64,000 bases of DNA from Haloprofundus halobius (lineage in GTDB: Archaea > Halobacteriota > Halobacteria > Halobacteriales > Haloferacaceae): positions 358,801-422,800 of the forward strand of contig NZ_CP083667.1 in NCBI RefSeq assembly GCF_020097835.1. Direction: 5' to 3'. A program made the translations under genes and the position numbers. Below are positions 26,610-35,661 of the stretch, in pieces. The first letter of the stretch is position 1. The number at the start of each line of letters is the position of its first letter. Below the pieces are notes generated by a model. The model was not told where the DNA came from. It did no database searches and saw only the letters and a program-made list of their open reading frames with translations.

Positions 26610-27725
26610 TCAGTCGAGGGTGATCGGCTCTTCGACCGTCGCCTCGTTCGACTCGAATCGGACGGGGCGGCCGTCGTGTTCGCTCGACCGATAGATGCCC
26701 TCGATGACGCGCTGGACGGTGAGCGCCTGCTCGATGGTGCTGATGCCCGGCGGGTCGCCCGACTCGACGGCCGAGAGGAAGCAGTCGGCCTGCGCCTCCT
26801 TGCAGTTCTGATCCGGCGTCGACACCGTCGAGTCGACGTGGTGGTTGAGACCGACATCTCTGGTCTCGTACAGCGTCAGCTCGCCTGCCGCCTTGTCGAG
26901 AGTCGCCCCCGCCTCCGTCCCCCGGAGGGAGATGGTCTCCTCCCCGTCGCCGTTCGTCGCCCACGCGATATCGAGCGAGACTGTCTGTCCGTCGGTGGTC
27001 TGCAGCATCGCCATCGCGGAGTCCTCGACGTCGAACGAGCCAGGGCCGGCGTCATCGCCCCACATCTCGAGGTAGCGGTAGTCGTCGCAGCTCCCGAACT
27101 CCGAGCGGGTGACGCCCGACACGTGGGCTACGTCCGGGTGGCCGAGCACGTGCAGCGTCAGGTCGATAATGTGGACGCCGATGTCGATGAGCGCGCCGCC
27201 GCCGGCGATCTCCTTGGCGGTGAACCACGAGCCCCGTCCGGGGACGCCCCGTCGGCGCAGGTAGTTCGTCTCGACACGGGTGACGTCGCCGAGGTAGTCC
27301 TCCTCGACGTACCCCTTGAGCGCAGTCGCGGCGTTCAGAAAGCGGTTGTGGAACCCGACCATCCCGAAGGCGTCGGACGCCTCGGCGGCCGCGGCGATGC
27401 GCTCGGCGCTCTCCAGCGTGTGCGCGAGCGGTTTCTCCAACAGAAGGTCGATGTCGGCCTCGAAGGCGTCGACCGCCGCCGGTTCGTGGAACTTGTTCGG
27501 CGTCGTGACGACGACGGCGTCCAGTTCCTCCTCGGCGTAGAGCTCCTCGTGGGTGGCGTACGACGGCTTGTCCCACTTCTGTTCGTAGTGGCGGCGCGCG
27601 CTCTCCTGGACGTCCGCCCCGGCGACGACGTCGTACCCAGCGTTCTCGACTAACTCCGTGTGCCAGTGGCCCATCGAACCGAGTCCGACGATGCCGACCT
27701 GAATATCATTGCTACTATTTCCCAT
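26610..27725 (-). CDS. Gfo/Idh/MocA family oxidoreductase
   Basis: This 371-residue protein starts at ATG 27725 (MGNSSNDIQVGIVGLG). It has the Rossmann motif GIVGLGSMGHWHTEL, the LLLEKPLAHTLESAE segment (about 99), GMVGFHNRFLNAA (about 123) and GGGALIDIGVHIIDLTLH (about 178). Its stop is followed within 4 bases by the decayed isomerase. A GTG eight codons upstream is an alternative start. It likely oxidises a sugar hydroxyl. Confidence 0.9.
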   Translation of the reverse strand: MGNSSNDIQVGIVGLGSMGHWHTELVENAGYDVVAGADVQESARRHYEQKWDKPSYATHEELYAEEELDAVVVTTPNKFHEPAAVDAFEADIDLLLEKPLAHTLESAERIAAAAEASDAFGMVGFHNRFLNAATALKGYVEEDYLGDVTRVETNYLRRRGVPGRGSWFTAKEIAGGGALIDIGVHIIDLTLHVLGHPDVAHVSGVTRSEFGSCDDYRYLEMWGDDAGPGSFDVEDSAMAMLQTTDGQTVSLDIAWATNGDGEETISLRGTEAGATLDKAAGELTLYETRDVGLNHHVDSTVSTPDQNCKEAQADCFLSAVESGDPPGISTIEQALTVQRVIEGIYRSSEHDGRPVRFESNEATVEEPITLD

Positions 27726-27927
27726 GCAGTCAGTCAACGATTCGGTCACAGTACCGTATATATTACGGTCACCGTGAGCGTCTGGTGCGGCTCGCCGATA
27801 TCGGCCTAGCGTCTCTCATGCACTAACGGAACGTCTCTCTCGCGTCGTCGACCGAACAACCGTCCGATACGTCCCACCGGATGATTTTTCCATGGGGGTG
27901 GAGAATCGTCGTACGGATAGCGAGAGC

Positions 27928-28023
27928 ATGTCACACGAGACAGCCGACGCCGGCGGAGCGACAGGGATAGCTGTACGAACAGGCGGAGGCTCGGAGATGG
28001 GCCGGAGGCATCGCCCCCAATGA
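27928..28023 (+). CDS. Possible 31-residue leader ORF of GH97
   Basis: An open frame of 31 codons (MSHETADAGGATGIAV..) ends in an ATGA overlap with the GH97 start. It has no recognisable domain. It may couple translation, or be chance in GC-rich DNA. Confidence 0.2.
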   Translation: MSHETADAGGATGIAVRTGGGSEMGRRHRPQ

Positions 28024-29816
28024 CAGTTGAGAGCCCCGACGAGACGGTCGTCGCCGACATCGAGGTCGACGGCGACGGTCGGCCGACGCTCGCCGTCCGT
28101 TCCGGCGGGACGGTCGTCGTCGAGTCGTCGCCGCTCGGACTCGAAACGCTCGAACGGTCCTACGTCGACGGACTCTCCGTCCGACATCGCGAGCGCCGGA
28201 CGACAGAGACGGTGTACGAGACGCCGGCGGGGAAGCGGCGTTCGCACCGCTCCCACGCGAACGAGGAGACGATGGCGCTCGTCGACGGCGACGGTTCGGT
28301 CGTCCGAATCGACCTCCGGGTGTCGAACGACGGGGTCGCCTACCGCTACCGCCTCCCCGGCGACGGTCCGGTCGTCGTGACCGCCGAGGAGAGCGCGTTC
28401 ACCCTCCCGGCGGAGGCGTCGGCGTGGCTGATGCCGTTCGAGAAGAAACACGAGGAGGTCTGGCGCGAGACGTCCGCGGCCGAGGCGAGCGGCGAGTACA
28501 GTTTCCCGTCGCTGTTCGAGGTCGAGGGGCAGTGGGCGCTTCTGACGGAGGCGGGCGTCGACGGCCGGTACGTCGCGTCGCGCTTCGTCGCCGAGGAGGA
28601 CGACACGCGGTTCCGCGTCCGCTTCCCGGAGTCAGAGCGTCACCGCATGGCGTCGGAGTCCGCCCACGTGAGCGCGACGCGGCCGCTTGCGACGCCGTGG
28701 CGCGTCGCCGTCGTCGGCGACCTAGCGACTGTCGTCGAGTCGGACCTCGTCGCGGACGTCGTCGACGCGCCCGACTACGGGACGGACCCGAGTCGGATCG
28801 AGGACCAGTCGTGGATTCGTCCCGGCCGCGTCGCGTGGTCGTGGTGGTCCGACGGCGGCAGCCCGAGCGACTTCGAGACCCAGCGGCGCTATGTCGACTA
28901 CGCGGGCGAGCGGGGCTGGGAGTACGTCCTCGTCGACGCCGGGTGGACGGAGGGCGACTGGATTCCGGAACTCGTCGACTACGCGACCGAGCGCGACGTC
29001 GACGTGCTCGTCTGGGCGCGGTGGTCCGACCTCGATACCGACGCGAAGCGGGCCGCACGCCTCCCTCGGTGGAAGTCGTGGGGGGTCGCCGGCGTCAAGG
29101 TCGACTACATGAACTCCGACAGCCAGCAGATGATGGGCTTTTACGACGACCTCGCGGCGGCGACGGCCGAGCACGAACTGCTGTTGAACGTGCACGGCTC
29201 CATCACCCCAAAGGGACTGCGTCGGCGGTGGCCGCACCTGCTCACCTACGAGGGGGTCTACGGGGCGGAGAACTACCACCCCGTGCCGCAGACGATTCCC
29301 CCCGAGCATAACGTCGTCCTCCCCTTCACGCGGAACGTCGTCGGTCCGATGGACTACACGCCGGTGACGTTCTCCGCGGAGACGCGGACTACCTCCGCGG
29401 GACACGAACTCGCGCTCGCTGTCGTCTTCGAGACGGGGCTGCAGCACTTCGCCGACAGCGTCGAGAGCTACCGGGCGCACCCTGCGGCGGAGGAGTTCCT
29501 CGAACGCGTCCCCGCTGCGTGGGACGAGACGCGGTTCGTCGGCGGTTGGCCGGGGTCGGAGGCGACCATCGCGCGGCGCCGCGGCGAACGCTGGTTCCTC
29601 GGCTCTATCACCGCCGGTGGGAGTCGAACCGTCGAGGTATCCTGCGAGTTCTTCGACGCGGACCGTTCCTACGACGTCACCCTCTACCGCGACGACGACG
29701 CCGGCGAGTCGATAACGCGAGAGGAGTTCGGCGTGACGGCGGACGAGACAGTTCGCGTCTCGGTACCGGAGAACGGTGGATTCGCCGCGGTTCTCAGCCC
29801 GAGTCGTCGAACATGA
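28020..29816 (+). CDS. GH97 glycoside hydrolase (retaining type)
   Basis: This 598-residue protein has the GH97 three-part layout: an N-terminal beta-sandwich (1-250), a TIM barrel (about 265-500) with VAWSWWSDGGSPSDFE and YVLVDAGWTEGDW, and a C-terminal beta domain. VKVDYMNSDSQQMMGFY places Asp362 at the nucleophile position of retaining alpha-galactosidase-type members, and Glu411 in LLTYEGVYG is a candidate acid/base. Substrate is probably an alpha-galactoside or alpha-glucoside. There is no signal peptide. Calcium dependence is likely from the family. Confidence 0.9.
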   Translation: MTVESPDETVVADIEVDGDGRPTLAVRSGGTVVVESSPLGLETLERSYVDGLSVRHRERRTTETVYETPAGKRRSHRSHANEETMALVDGDGSVVRIDLRVSNDGVAYRYRLPGDGPVVVTAEESAFTLPAEASAWLMPFEKKHEEVWRETSAAEASGEYSFPSLFEVEGQWALLTEAGVDGRYVASRFVAEEDDTRFRVRFPESERHRMASESAHVSATRPLATPWRVAVVGDLATVVESDLVADVVDAPDYGTDPSRIEDQSWIRPGRVAWSWWSDGGSPSDFETQRRYVDYAGERGWEYVLVDAGWTEGDWIPELVDYATERDVDVLVWARWSDLDTDAKRAARLPRWKSWGVAGVKVDYMNSDSQQMMGFYDDLAAATAEHELLLNVHGSITPKGLRRRWPHLLTYEGVYGAENYHPVPQTIPPEHNVVLPFTRNVVGPMDYTPVTFSAETRTTSAGHELALAVVFETGLQHFADSVESYRAHPAAEEFLERVPAAWDETRFVGGWPGSEATIARRRGERWFLGSITAGGSRTVEVSCEFFDADRSYDVTLYRDDDAGESITREEFGVTADETVRVSVPENGGFAAVLSPSRRT

Positions 29817-29870
29817 ACGCGACCGCGGCTCTCGCGTGATATCCTCTACGCCGCTGCGACCGATACATAC

Positions 29871-29878
29871 GTTTAAAT
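29871..29878 (+). promoter_or_regulatory. TATA-like box
   Basis: GTTTAAAT is centred 32 bp upstream of ATG 29907. It supports that start rather than the upstream ATG at 29877. Confidence 0.35.
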
Positions 29879-29906
29879 GCTCCCGTGTTATATACTGGCA
29901 CTAACC

Positions 29907-30197
29907 ATGGCTACACGGAACGAGCGGGTCGACTCCGACGTCGCCACTCGCTTTCGAGAGTTCGTCGACAAGAACCGACTGTTCACTTACTTCGTCGTCA
30001 TCGAGCTCAGTCTCATCGTCACCGCCTATTGGCTGGACACGTGGACGTCGTTCACCCTCGGCGAGAGCGGCCCCGACATGACGGACGTTACGGCGGGGCT
30101 CCTCGGCGGCTGGGCCGTCGTGTTCGGAGTTTTCGGGCTCGTAGGGTTTGGGCTGATGGCTGCGTCGCGATTCTGGATTAGGATCGACCGTCGATAG
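29907..30197 (+). CDS. Small two-helix membrane protein, unknown
   Basis: This 96-residue protein has two hydrophobic helices (about residues 27-44 and 66-88) between a charged N-terminus (MATRNERVDSDVATRFREF) and a basic RIDRR end. Halobacteria commonly have small conserved membrane proteins of this kind. No function can be assigned. It follows the GH97 gene by 90 bp but has its own promoter. Confidence 0.65.
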   Translation: MATRNERVDSDVATRFREFVDKNRLFTYFVVIELSLIVTAYWLDTWTSFTLGESGPDMTDVTAGLLGGWAVVFGVFGLVGFGLMAASRFWIRIDRR

Positions 30198-31030
30198 GTC
30201 CGTTCAGACGGCCCCGCTACGCGTGAGGAGCCGGTCGAGCGACGCGGTCGCGGCGTCGGATCAGTCGGCCGCCGACTGATGCCACCCCTCTTTGCGTCCG
30301 ACGTTTCCGGTCCATGCAGAAGGTCTACGTACCCGTTAGTGAGTGCGCTGTCCATCCCCGTCGATCTGTGTAGCGTGAAGTCATCGGTGGCGAGTACGTG
30401 TCGGGTAGTAGTACACATCTCGAAACGCGGCGTTCGACCGGTGTACTCATCTATTGAAAGGAAGAGAGGTTGTATTCAATCTGATTGAACGTTGTTTCGT
30501 CAAAGGCGAATAACAGGACGTGTCAGACGAGAAGTCGTCTCGGGATTTGTGACCGACTCCGCGCTCGACGCCTCCGGAGTCGTTCAACAACACTAATTGA
30601 GAGTCGAGCGGAGTTCTTCGCCGTCTGGACTCGGCGTCGTTCGGACGACCTTCTGAACGAACGCGCCCGGTGTTACACACCTAGACGTGTAATGTTTCCA
30701 TCGGCACTACACCTGATCGCGGATTCAGTAACGCGTTCCAGACAAACGAAGGATAGGTAAGGGATATCCGATTTCTAAATTCAATATTTGTTATGATGAA
30801 TGTTGGGGCGCGAGGAGTGAGTAGGTCGTCAAATTGTTCAACGGTAATGAACGATAGACAGTATGCTGATTACAGCGTCTGTATTCCAAATATTGGTTTC
30901 TCGAGCCCTGTATAGGCAGACATCGAGTTGCAAGTTGGCACCGTGTGAATCGTTCCTGACGAACAAAGGCCCTCACGTGTCCCACCGGAGAACCTTTGCC
31001 TCCCGACGCACAGTAACGAGCAGAAGTCCA
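30198..31030. other. Long gene-free stretch
   Basis: No supported gene. Reading frames here are short and lack family sequence. The DNA becomes AT-rich from 30740 to 30900. It may hold remnants too decayed to recognise, since the next item is a pseudogene. Confidence 0.5.
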
Positions 31031-31033
31031 GCC

Positions 31034-31560
31034 GGTAACGAACCGATAGTACCGGTGTTCGGCGGGACGCCGGCCAGTATTACGGCAGCGGTGAGAGCCG
31101 TTCAGGACGGCGCCGAGACGACGCTCGTCAGCCGACGAGACTATCTCGGCGGGATGCTCACGAATAACGTCTACGTCTTCGAGACACTCTATCACTCCGT
31201 CTCGCGGTCGCCGCTGCTGGGCGAGTACCTCGCCGGCGTTCGAGACCACTACCGCGAGCGGTACGGGGCGGATTCCGCGCAGGACGCTGGCTATGACGAC
31301 GGCTACCTCCACGAATCACACGTTGCCAATGCGGTATTGACGGCGATGGCGGACAGATGGGCGTCACCGCGGTCGGCGAGGAGTTCGGCGACTGCGCCGA
31401 CGGTGACGACACCGTCTCGGGGAACAGCGGCAGTTATCATCTTACGCCTGCTGTGCCGGGCGGGCGTCTGAAGATTCGAGAGGCGTCTGGCGCTGCGACC
31501 GGCGGGAACGCGGAGACGTGCGAAGGTGACGCATACATTAATTTTCCACGGGCGTAAAGC
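31034..31560 (+). pseudogene. Broken FAD-dependent oxidoreductase
   Basis: Residues VPVFGGTPASITAAVRAVQ, TTLVSRRDYLGGMLTNNVY and GVRDHYRERYGADSAQ match the N-terminal FAD domain of the intact protein at 55640-57772 (GATPAGIGAA, LGGMMASG, HYREEYGPDSAQ). After about residue 115 the frame shifts, and a different frame holds SGSYHLTPAVPGGRLKIREA. About 500 residues of the family are missing and no clear start remains. Confidence 0.65.
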
Positions 31561-31568
31561 GATGGCAC

Positions 31569-31778
31569 ATGACTCGATACATCGAGTACTGCCGCACCAA
31601 CGTCGAAGCCGACGCGAGAGCGTCGTTCGCAGCGCTGGACGCGACGGTCGTCGAAAAGTGCTGCTTACGGCGATGTGGCACCTGCTACACGGATCCGTTT
31701 CTGGTCGTCGACGGTGAGCCCAGACGCGGTGAGAGCCACGCCGCGCTCGTCGCCGCGCTCCGGGAGGAGTCTGAATGA
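31569..31778 (+). CDS. DUF1450 (YuzB-like) small cysteine protein
   Basis: This 69-residue protein begins MTRYIEYCRTNVEADARAS and has RRCGTCYTDPFLVVDGEP, the cysteine pattern (C8, then CC-x-RRCGTC) of DUF1450/YuzB-type proteins, which resemble thioredoxin-like [2Fe-2S] ferredoxins. Its stop overlaps the sulfatase 3 start (ATGA at 31775), so the two are translationally coupled. A redox or sulfatase-maturation role is conceivable but unproven. Confidence 0.75.
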   Translation: MTRYIEYCRTNVEADARASFAALDATVVEKCCLRRCGTCYTDPFLVVDGEPRRGESHAALVAALREESE

Positions 31779-33307
31779 AACTGCTGTTCGTCTCTATCGA
31801 CAGCCTCTGTCGTCACTTCCTCGATGTCTATGAGCCGAGCGTCGACCTCGACGTCGAGACCGAGAACCTCGACCGCTTCGCCGAGCGAGCGGCCGTCTTC
31901 GACTCCCACTACGCGGGGAGCCTCCCCTGCATGCCCGCCCGTCGAGAGTGGCTCACGGGGACGCAGGAGTTCCTCTGGCGCCCGTGGGGCCCCATCGAGC
32001 CGTTCGATACCACCGTCCCGAGAGCGCTCAGAGAGCGAGAGGTCGTCACGAAACTCGTCACCGACCACTACCACCACTTTCAGCACGGCAGCGGGGGGTA
32101 CTACGAGGATTTCAACGGGTTCGAGTTCATTCGCGGCCACGAGTACGACGCGTGGAAGACGGCGCCGCGGGAGCCCTCGTCGTACGTCCACGAGCAGTTG
32201 GGCTTCGCCGCCCCGGACGACCCCCTCGGCTACGGCTACCTCAACCCGGCGCAGTACTCCCGGAACGTCGACGGCTTCGAGGACGAGGCAGAGTTCTTCG
32301 GACCGAAGGTGTTCGCCGAGACGGCCGACTGGCTCCGCCGTAACGACGAGTGGGACGAGTGGTTCTGCTACGTCGACAGCTTCGACGTTCACGAGCCGTT
32401 CCACCTGCCGGAACCGTACGCCTCGGTGTACACCGACGAGGACCCTCGGGACCCTGACCTCACGTTCTGGCCACCGTATGGCCGGACCGACCGCGGCGAG
32501 AGCGAACTGAGCGAGCGCGAACTCGACTTCGTCCGGTCGCAGTTCGCCGGCAAGCTGACGATGGTCGACCGGTGGTTCGGCCGTGTCCTCGACGCGCTCG
32601 ACGAGCTGGCGCTCTGGGACGAGACGATGGTGGTCGTCACCGCCGACCACGGCTTCTACCTCGGCGAACACAGCTGGGTCGGCAAACCTTTCGAGGCGCC
32701 GCTGTACGACGTGCTGGCGCACACACCGCTGTTCGTTTGGCACCCCGACGCCAAGCGGACCGGCGAGCGCGTCGACGCGCTCACCGCGGCGGTCGACCTC
32801 AACGCGACGCTGCTCGACGCGTTCGGCGCCGAGGAGGCGGCCGGTCCGCACAGTCGGAGCCTCCTGCCGCTGCTCGACGGCGACGTCGACGCGGTTCGCG
32901 AGTGGGCGCTCTACGGCTACTGGGGGTCGAGCGTCAACATCACTGACGGCGAGTTCACGTACCTCCATCCCTGCGACGATGACGTCGACAGCTACTGTCA
33001 CTCAACGCAGATGATGAACCCGCACTCGTGGTTCACGCCGCCGAAGCCCCAGCCGGACGCCGAATCCGGCGAGTTCCTCCCGTACGCAGACGCGCCGGTC
33101 TGGCGCTACGCGGCGCCCTCCTACAGCCGACACGACGCCCCGCTGCTCTTCGACACCCGGAGCGACCCCTGGCAGGAGGAGAACGTCGCCGACGACGACG
33201 TGGAGTCGGACCGGATGCGGGACCTGCTGGTCACGGCGCTCAACGAACTCGACGCGCCGGCCCACCAGTACGACCGACTGGCGCTCTCCGCGGCGGAGAG
33301 TGAGTGA
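31775..33307 (+). CDS. Sulfatase 3 (formylglycine-type)
   Basis: This 510-residue sulfatase starts MKLLFVSIDSLCRHFLDVY, with D9 as a metal ligand and C52-M-P-A-R56 as the formylglycine motif. CYVDSFDVHEPFHLPEPY (about 195) and VVVTADHGFYLGEHSWVGK (about 285) are typical substrate/metal segments. There is no signal peptide. It is coupled to the DUF1450 gene and followed by a fragment of an FAD oxidoreductase whose GTG overlaps its stop. Confidence 0.93.
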   Translation: MKLLFVSIDSLCRHFLDVYEPSVDLDVETENLDRFAERAAVFDSHYAGSLPCMPARREWLTGTQEFLWRPWGPIEPFDTTVPRALREREVVTKLVTDHYHHFQHGSGGYYEDFNGFEFIRGHEYDAWKTAPREPSSYVHEQLGFAAPDDPLGYGYLNPAQYSRNVDGFEDEAEFFGPKVFAETADWLRRNDEWDEWFCYVDSFDVHEPFHLPEPYASVYTDEDPRDPDLTFWPPYGRTDRGESELSERELDFVRSQFAGKLTMVDRWFGRVLDALDELALWDETMVVVTADHGFYLGEHSWVGKPFEAPLYDVLAHTPLFVWHPDAKRTGERVDALTAAVDLNATLLDAFGAEEAAGPHSRSLLPLLDGDVDAVREWALYGYWGSSVNITDGEFTYLHPCDDDVDSYCHSTQMMNPHSWFTPPKPQPDAESGEFLPYADAPVWRYAAPSYSRHDAPLLFDTRSDPWQEENVADDDVESDRMRDLLVTALNELDAPAHQYDRLALSAAESE

Positions 33308-33600
33308 CATCGAGGGGTTCCGATTCGACATCGTTGTACTCGGTGCGACGCCGGGAGGTATCGCCGCCACGGGAGGCGGGAAGTCGGCTGTCGGCGCGGG
33401 AACGGTCGGCGGCGACACCACCGCGCCGTACGCGGAAGCAACGCACCACAGGGCTCCGTAGCGTCGGGAATGGTGCCTTCGGCTACCGATGGGAGGCATC
33501 ACCTCGCGGGTGGCGCAGCGGGAGAGAGTGCCCATTCACGAAAGCAGACATCTCCGGATCTGGTGTATTGTTTCATAATACATACATATAATTCCTTGAT
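33300..33600 (+). pseudogene. N-terminal remnant of an FAD-dependent oxidoreductase
   Basis: A GTG overlapping the sulfatase stop opens VSDIEGFRFDIVVLGATPGG, the dinucleotide-binding start of the family seen intact at 55640-57772. Homology stops after about 20 residues, and stops and shifts follow. It was probably the next gene of the sulfatase operon. Confidence 0.55.
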
Positions 33601-33630
33601 TTTCGTTATATTGAAGTGAATAGTCAAAAC

Positions 33631-33640
33631 ACTTTTTAGG
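33631..33640 (+). promoter_or_regulatory. TATA-like box of the transporter binding protein
   Basis: ACTTTTTAGG is centred about 28 bp upstream of ATG 33664. It lies in a strongly AT-rich stretch (33545-33640), with inverted arms GTATT and AATAC at 33566-33582. Confidence 0.4.
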
Positions 33641-33663
33641 TACTGCATCTACGGTGATAGAGA

Positions 33664-35502
33664 ATGACACGCCAGAGCCAACAGAGGCGACAGTTTACCG
33701 AAGGATGGGCGTCCCGGCGTAAAGTACTCAAAACAGCTGGAGTCGGCGCGCTCGCCGGACTCGCCGGCTGTCAGCGCGACACCGACGACCAAGCGGGGAC
33801 CGGAACAGGCGACGACAACGGCGACGACGGTTCGGACAGCGGGGCTCTCGACTCCGACCTCACACTCGACTCGCTCGGCGAACCGGCGGACGACGTGCAG
33901 TGGAACGAGTTCAACTTCGCGAGTTACAAGTGGATGGTACAGGCCCACGTCATGGACCCCTTCGGAGTGTACGACCCCGTCGAGACCGAGTTCGTCGGCC
34001 TCCTCGCCGAAGACTGGTCTATCGACACGGAGAACCAGACGATGGAGTTGAACCTCAACCAGAACTACCAGTGGCACGACGGTGAGGAGACCACGAGGCC
34101 GGTAACCGCCGAAGACGTCCGCGTACACTTCATGTTGGAGCAGTACATGGGCTTCTCCTCCTCGGAGTACCTCGACGAGATCGAGGCGGTCGACGACTAC
34201 ACCGTCCGCTTCCAGCTCAAAGGCGGCCACGAGAACAAGGACTACATCCTGTTCAGCCTGATGACGAACGTGCTCTCGCACGGGATGGAGGAGTACCAGG
34301 ACTGGCTCAAGCGGTTCGAGGACGCCGAGGGTGACGATGAGATCGACGAGATCGCATCAGAGCTCTCCGAACACAGTATAAGCAGCGAGGAGATGGAGTC
34401 GTACGGGCCGTTCGCGGTGAAGGAGGCCTCACGGGAGGAGCTCATTACAGTCCGGAACGAGGGACACCCAGTGGGCGAAGAGATCAACTTCCCGCGGACG
34501 GTCTTTCAGTACTTCGGGAGTGAACAGAAGATCTACCAATCGCTCTCCAACGGCCCGCTCGACGGCCACCTCCGGTTGAACGTGCCGTCGGACGTCAGCT
34601 CCGGTTTCCCCGACCACGTCGAGAACACGACGTACCCGTCGCTGGGGGGACTGGCGCTGACGTTCAAGTGGGACGACGACGTGGTGGGCGACCCGCGCGT
34701 CCGAAAGGCCATCGCCTACGTCATCGACCAGAAGACCGTCGCGGCCAACGCCGGTGAGGAGACCCACGAGCCCGTCAGCTACCAGACCGGCATGTCGCCG
34801 AGTCGGATGTGGGACCACCTCGAGGGCAAAGAGCCGTTCCAGAAGTACGACAAGAGCCACGAGCAGGCCACGCAACTGCTGGAGGACGCCGGGTTCACGA
34901 AGGAGGACGACCAGTGGTACCGCCCGGACGGCGAGGAGTTCGGCCCGGAGATCAAGAGCGGGACCACCGGCGGGTCGGATCTGATCGCCCTCGAGACGCT
35001 CACCAGTCAGCTCAAGCAGTTCGGCATCTCGGCACAGCTCAAGACGATGGAGGCGACGTCCTTCGAGTCCAACGTCTGGGAGCAGGGCGACTTCCGTATC
35101 GCGACCGGCTCGTGGGGCGCTGATTTCCCGCAACCGTACGCATGGTACAATACCACGTTCCTCGAGGACCGCGAGAACGTGGGAATGCCTAACGAGATCT
35201 CCCTCCCGCCGGTCGGCGAACCCGACGGCGACGAGAACGCGCTCACGCTCAACCTCGACGAGACCATCGTCAACCTCACCAGATACGAGGGTGAAGAGCT
35301 CCAGCAGATCGTCAGAGAGCTCGCGTGGGCCCACAGCTACGCGATGCCGAAGTTCCAGGTGTACGAGAGCCGGACGCAGACGTGGTTCACGAACGACGAG
35401 TGGGAGTACCCCTCGCTCGACAGTGATATCATGCAGCGTCAGTTCTACACGCCGCTGCATTACATCCTCAAGACCGGCCAGTTCAAGGCGAAGACCGAGT
35501 AG
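33664..35502 (+). CDS. ABC transporter substrate-binding lipoprotein (SBP family 5)
   Basis: This 612-residue protein is a dipeptide/oligopeptide-class binding protein. The N-terminus has twin arginines (R18 R19 in SRRKVLKTAG) and a lipobox LAGC with Cys36, so it is exported by the Tat route and lipid-anchored outside the membrane. A Thr/Gly/Asp-rich linker (about 37-60) follows. VRKAIAYVIDQKTVAAN (about 345) is the family segment. In haloarchaea such systems often import oligosaccharides, which suits this locus. A T-rich terminator follows, and the permeases have their own promoter. Confidence 0.95.
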   Translation: MTRQSQQRRQFTEGWASRRKVLKTAGVGALAGLAGCQRDTDDQAGTGTGDDNGDDGSDSGALDSDLTLDSLGEPADDVQWNEFNFASYKWMVQAHVMDPFGVYDPVETEFVGLLAEDWSIDTENQTMELNLNQNYQWHDGEETTRPVTAEDVRVHFMLEQYMGFSSSEYLDEIEAVDDYTVRFQLKGGHENKDYILFSLMTNVLSHGMEEYQDWLKRFEDAEGDDEIDEIASELSEHSISSEEMESYGPFAVKEASREELITVRNEGHPVGEEINFPRTVFQYFGSEQKIYQSLSNGPLDGHLRLNVPSDVSSGFPDHVENTTYPSLGGLALTFKWDDDVVGDPRVRKAIAYVIDQKTVAANAGEETHEPVSYQTGMSPSRMWDHLEGKEPFQKYDKSHEQATQLLEDAGFTKEDDQWYRPDGEEFGPEIKSGTTGGSDLIALETLTSQLKQFGISAQLKTMEATSFESNVWEQGDFRIATGSWGADFPQPYAWYNTTFLEDRENVGMPNEISLPPVGEPDGDENALTLNLDETIVNLTRYEGEELQQIVRELAWAHSYAMPKFQVYESRTQTWFTNDEWEYPSLDSDIMQRQFYTPLHYILKTGQFKAKTE

Positions 35503-35512
35503 GGACGTCGGG

Positions 35513-35530
35513 CTCGGATTTCTCTTTTTT
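35513..35530 (+). terminator. T-rich terminator after the binding protein
   Basis: GGATTTCTCTTTTTT ends 27 bp behind the stop of the binding-protein gene. Such U-runs terminate haloarchaeal transcription. It would allow more binding protein than permease to be made. Confidence 0.45.
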
Positions 35531-35628
35531 CCGAATCCGCTGCACCGAGAGTAGCAGCGGCGCTCGCGCCCGATACGTAGGTCCTCGAGCCACTTCGTAT
35601 CACTCGCTCAGGATTACACTCACCGCAG

Positions 35629-35638
35629 AGTTTAAACC
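35629..35638 (+). promoter_or_regulatory. TATA-like box of the permease operon
   Basis: AGTTTAAACC is centred 28 bp upstream of ATG 35662. It gives the permease and ATPase genes a separate leaderless promoter. Confidence 0.45.
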
Positions 35639-35661
35639 CCTTCCTACAGAACAACTTTGGT

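Noticed and set aside
30447..30760. Short frames on both strands in the gap after the GH97 region
   Set aside because: No domain sequence, no ribosome-binding site or TATA support, and composition unlike neighbouring genes.
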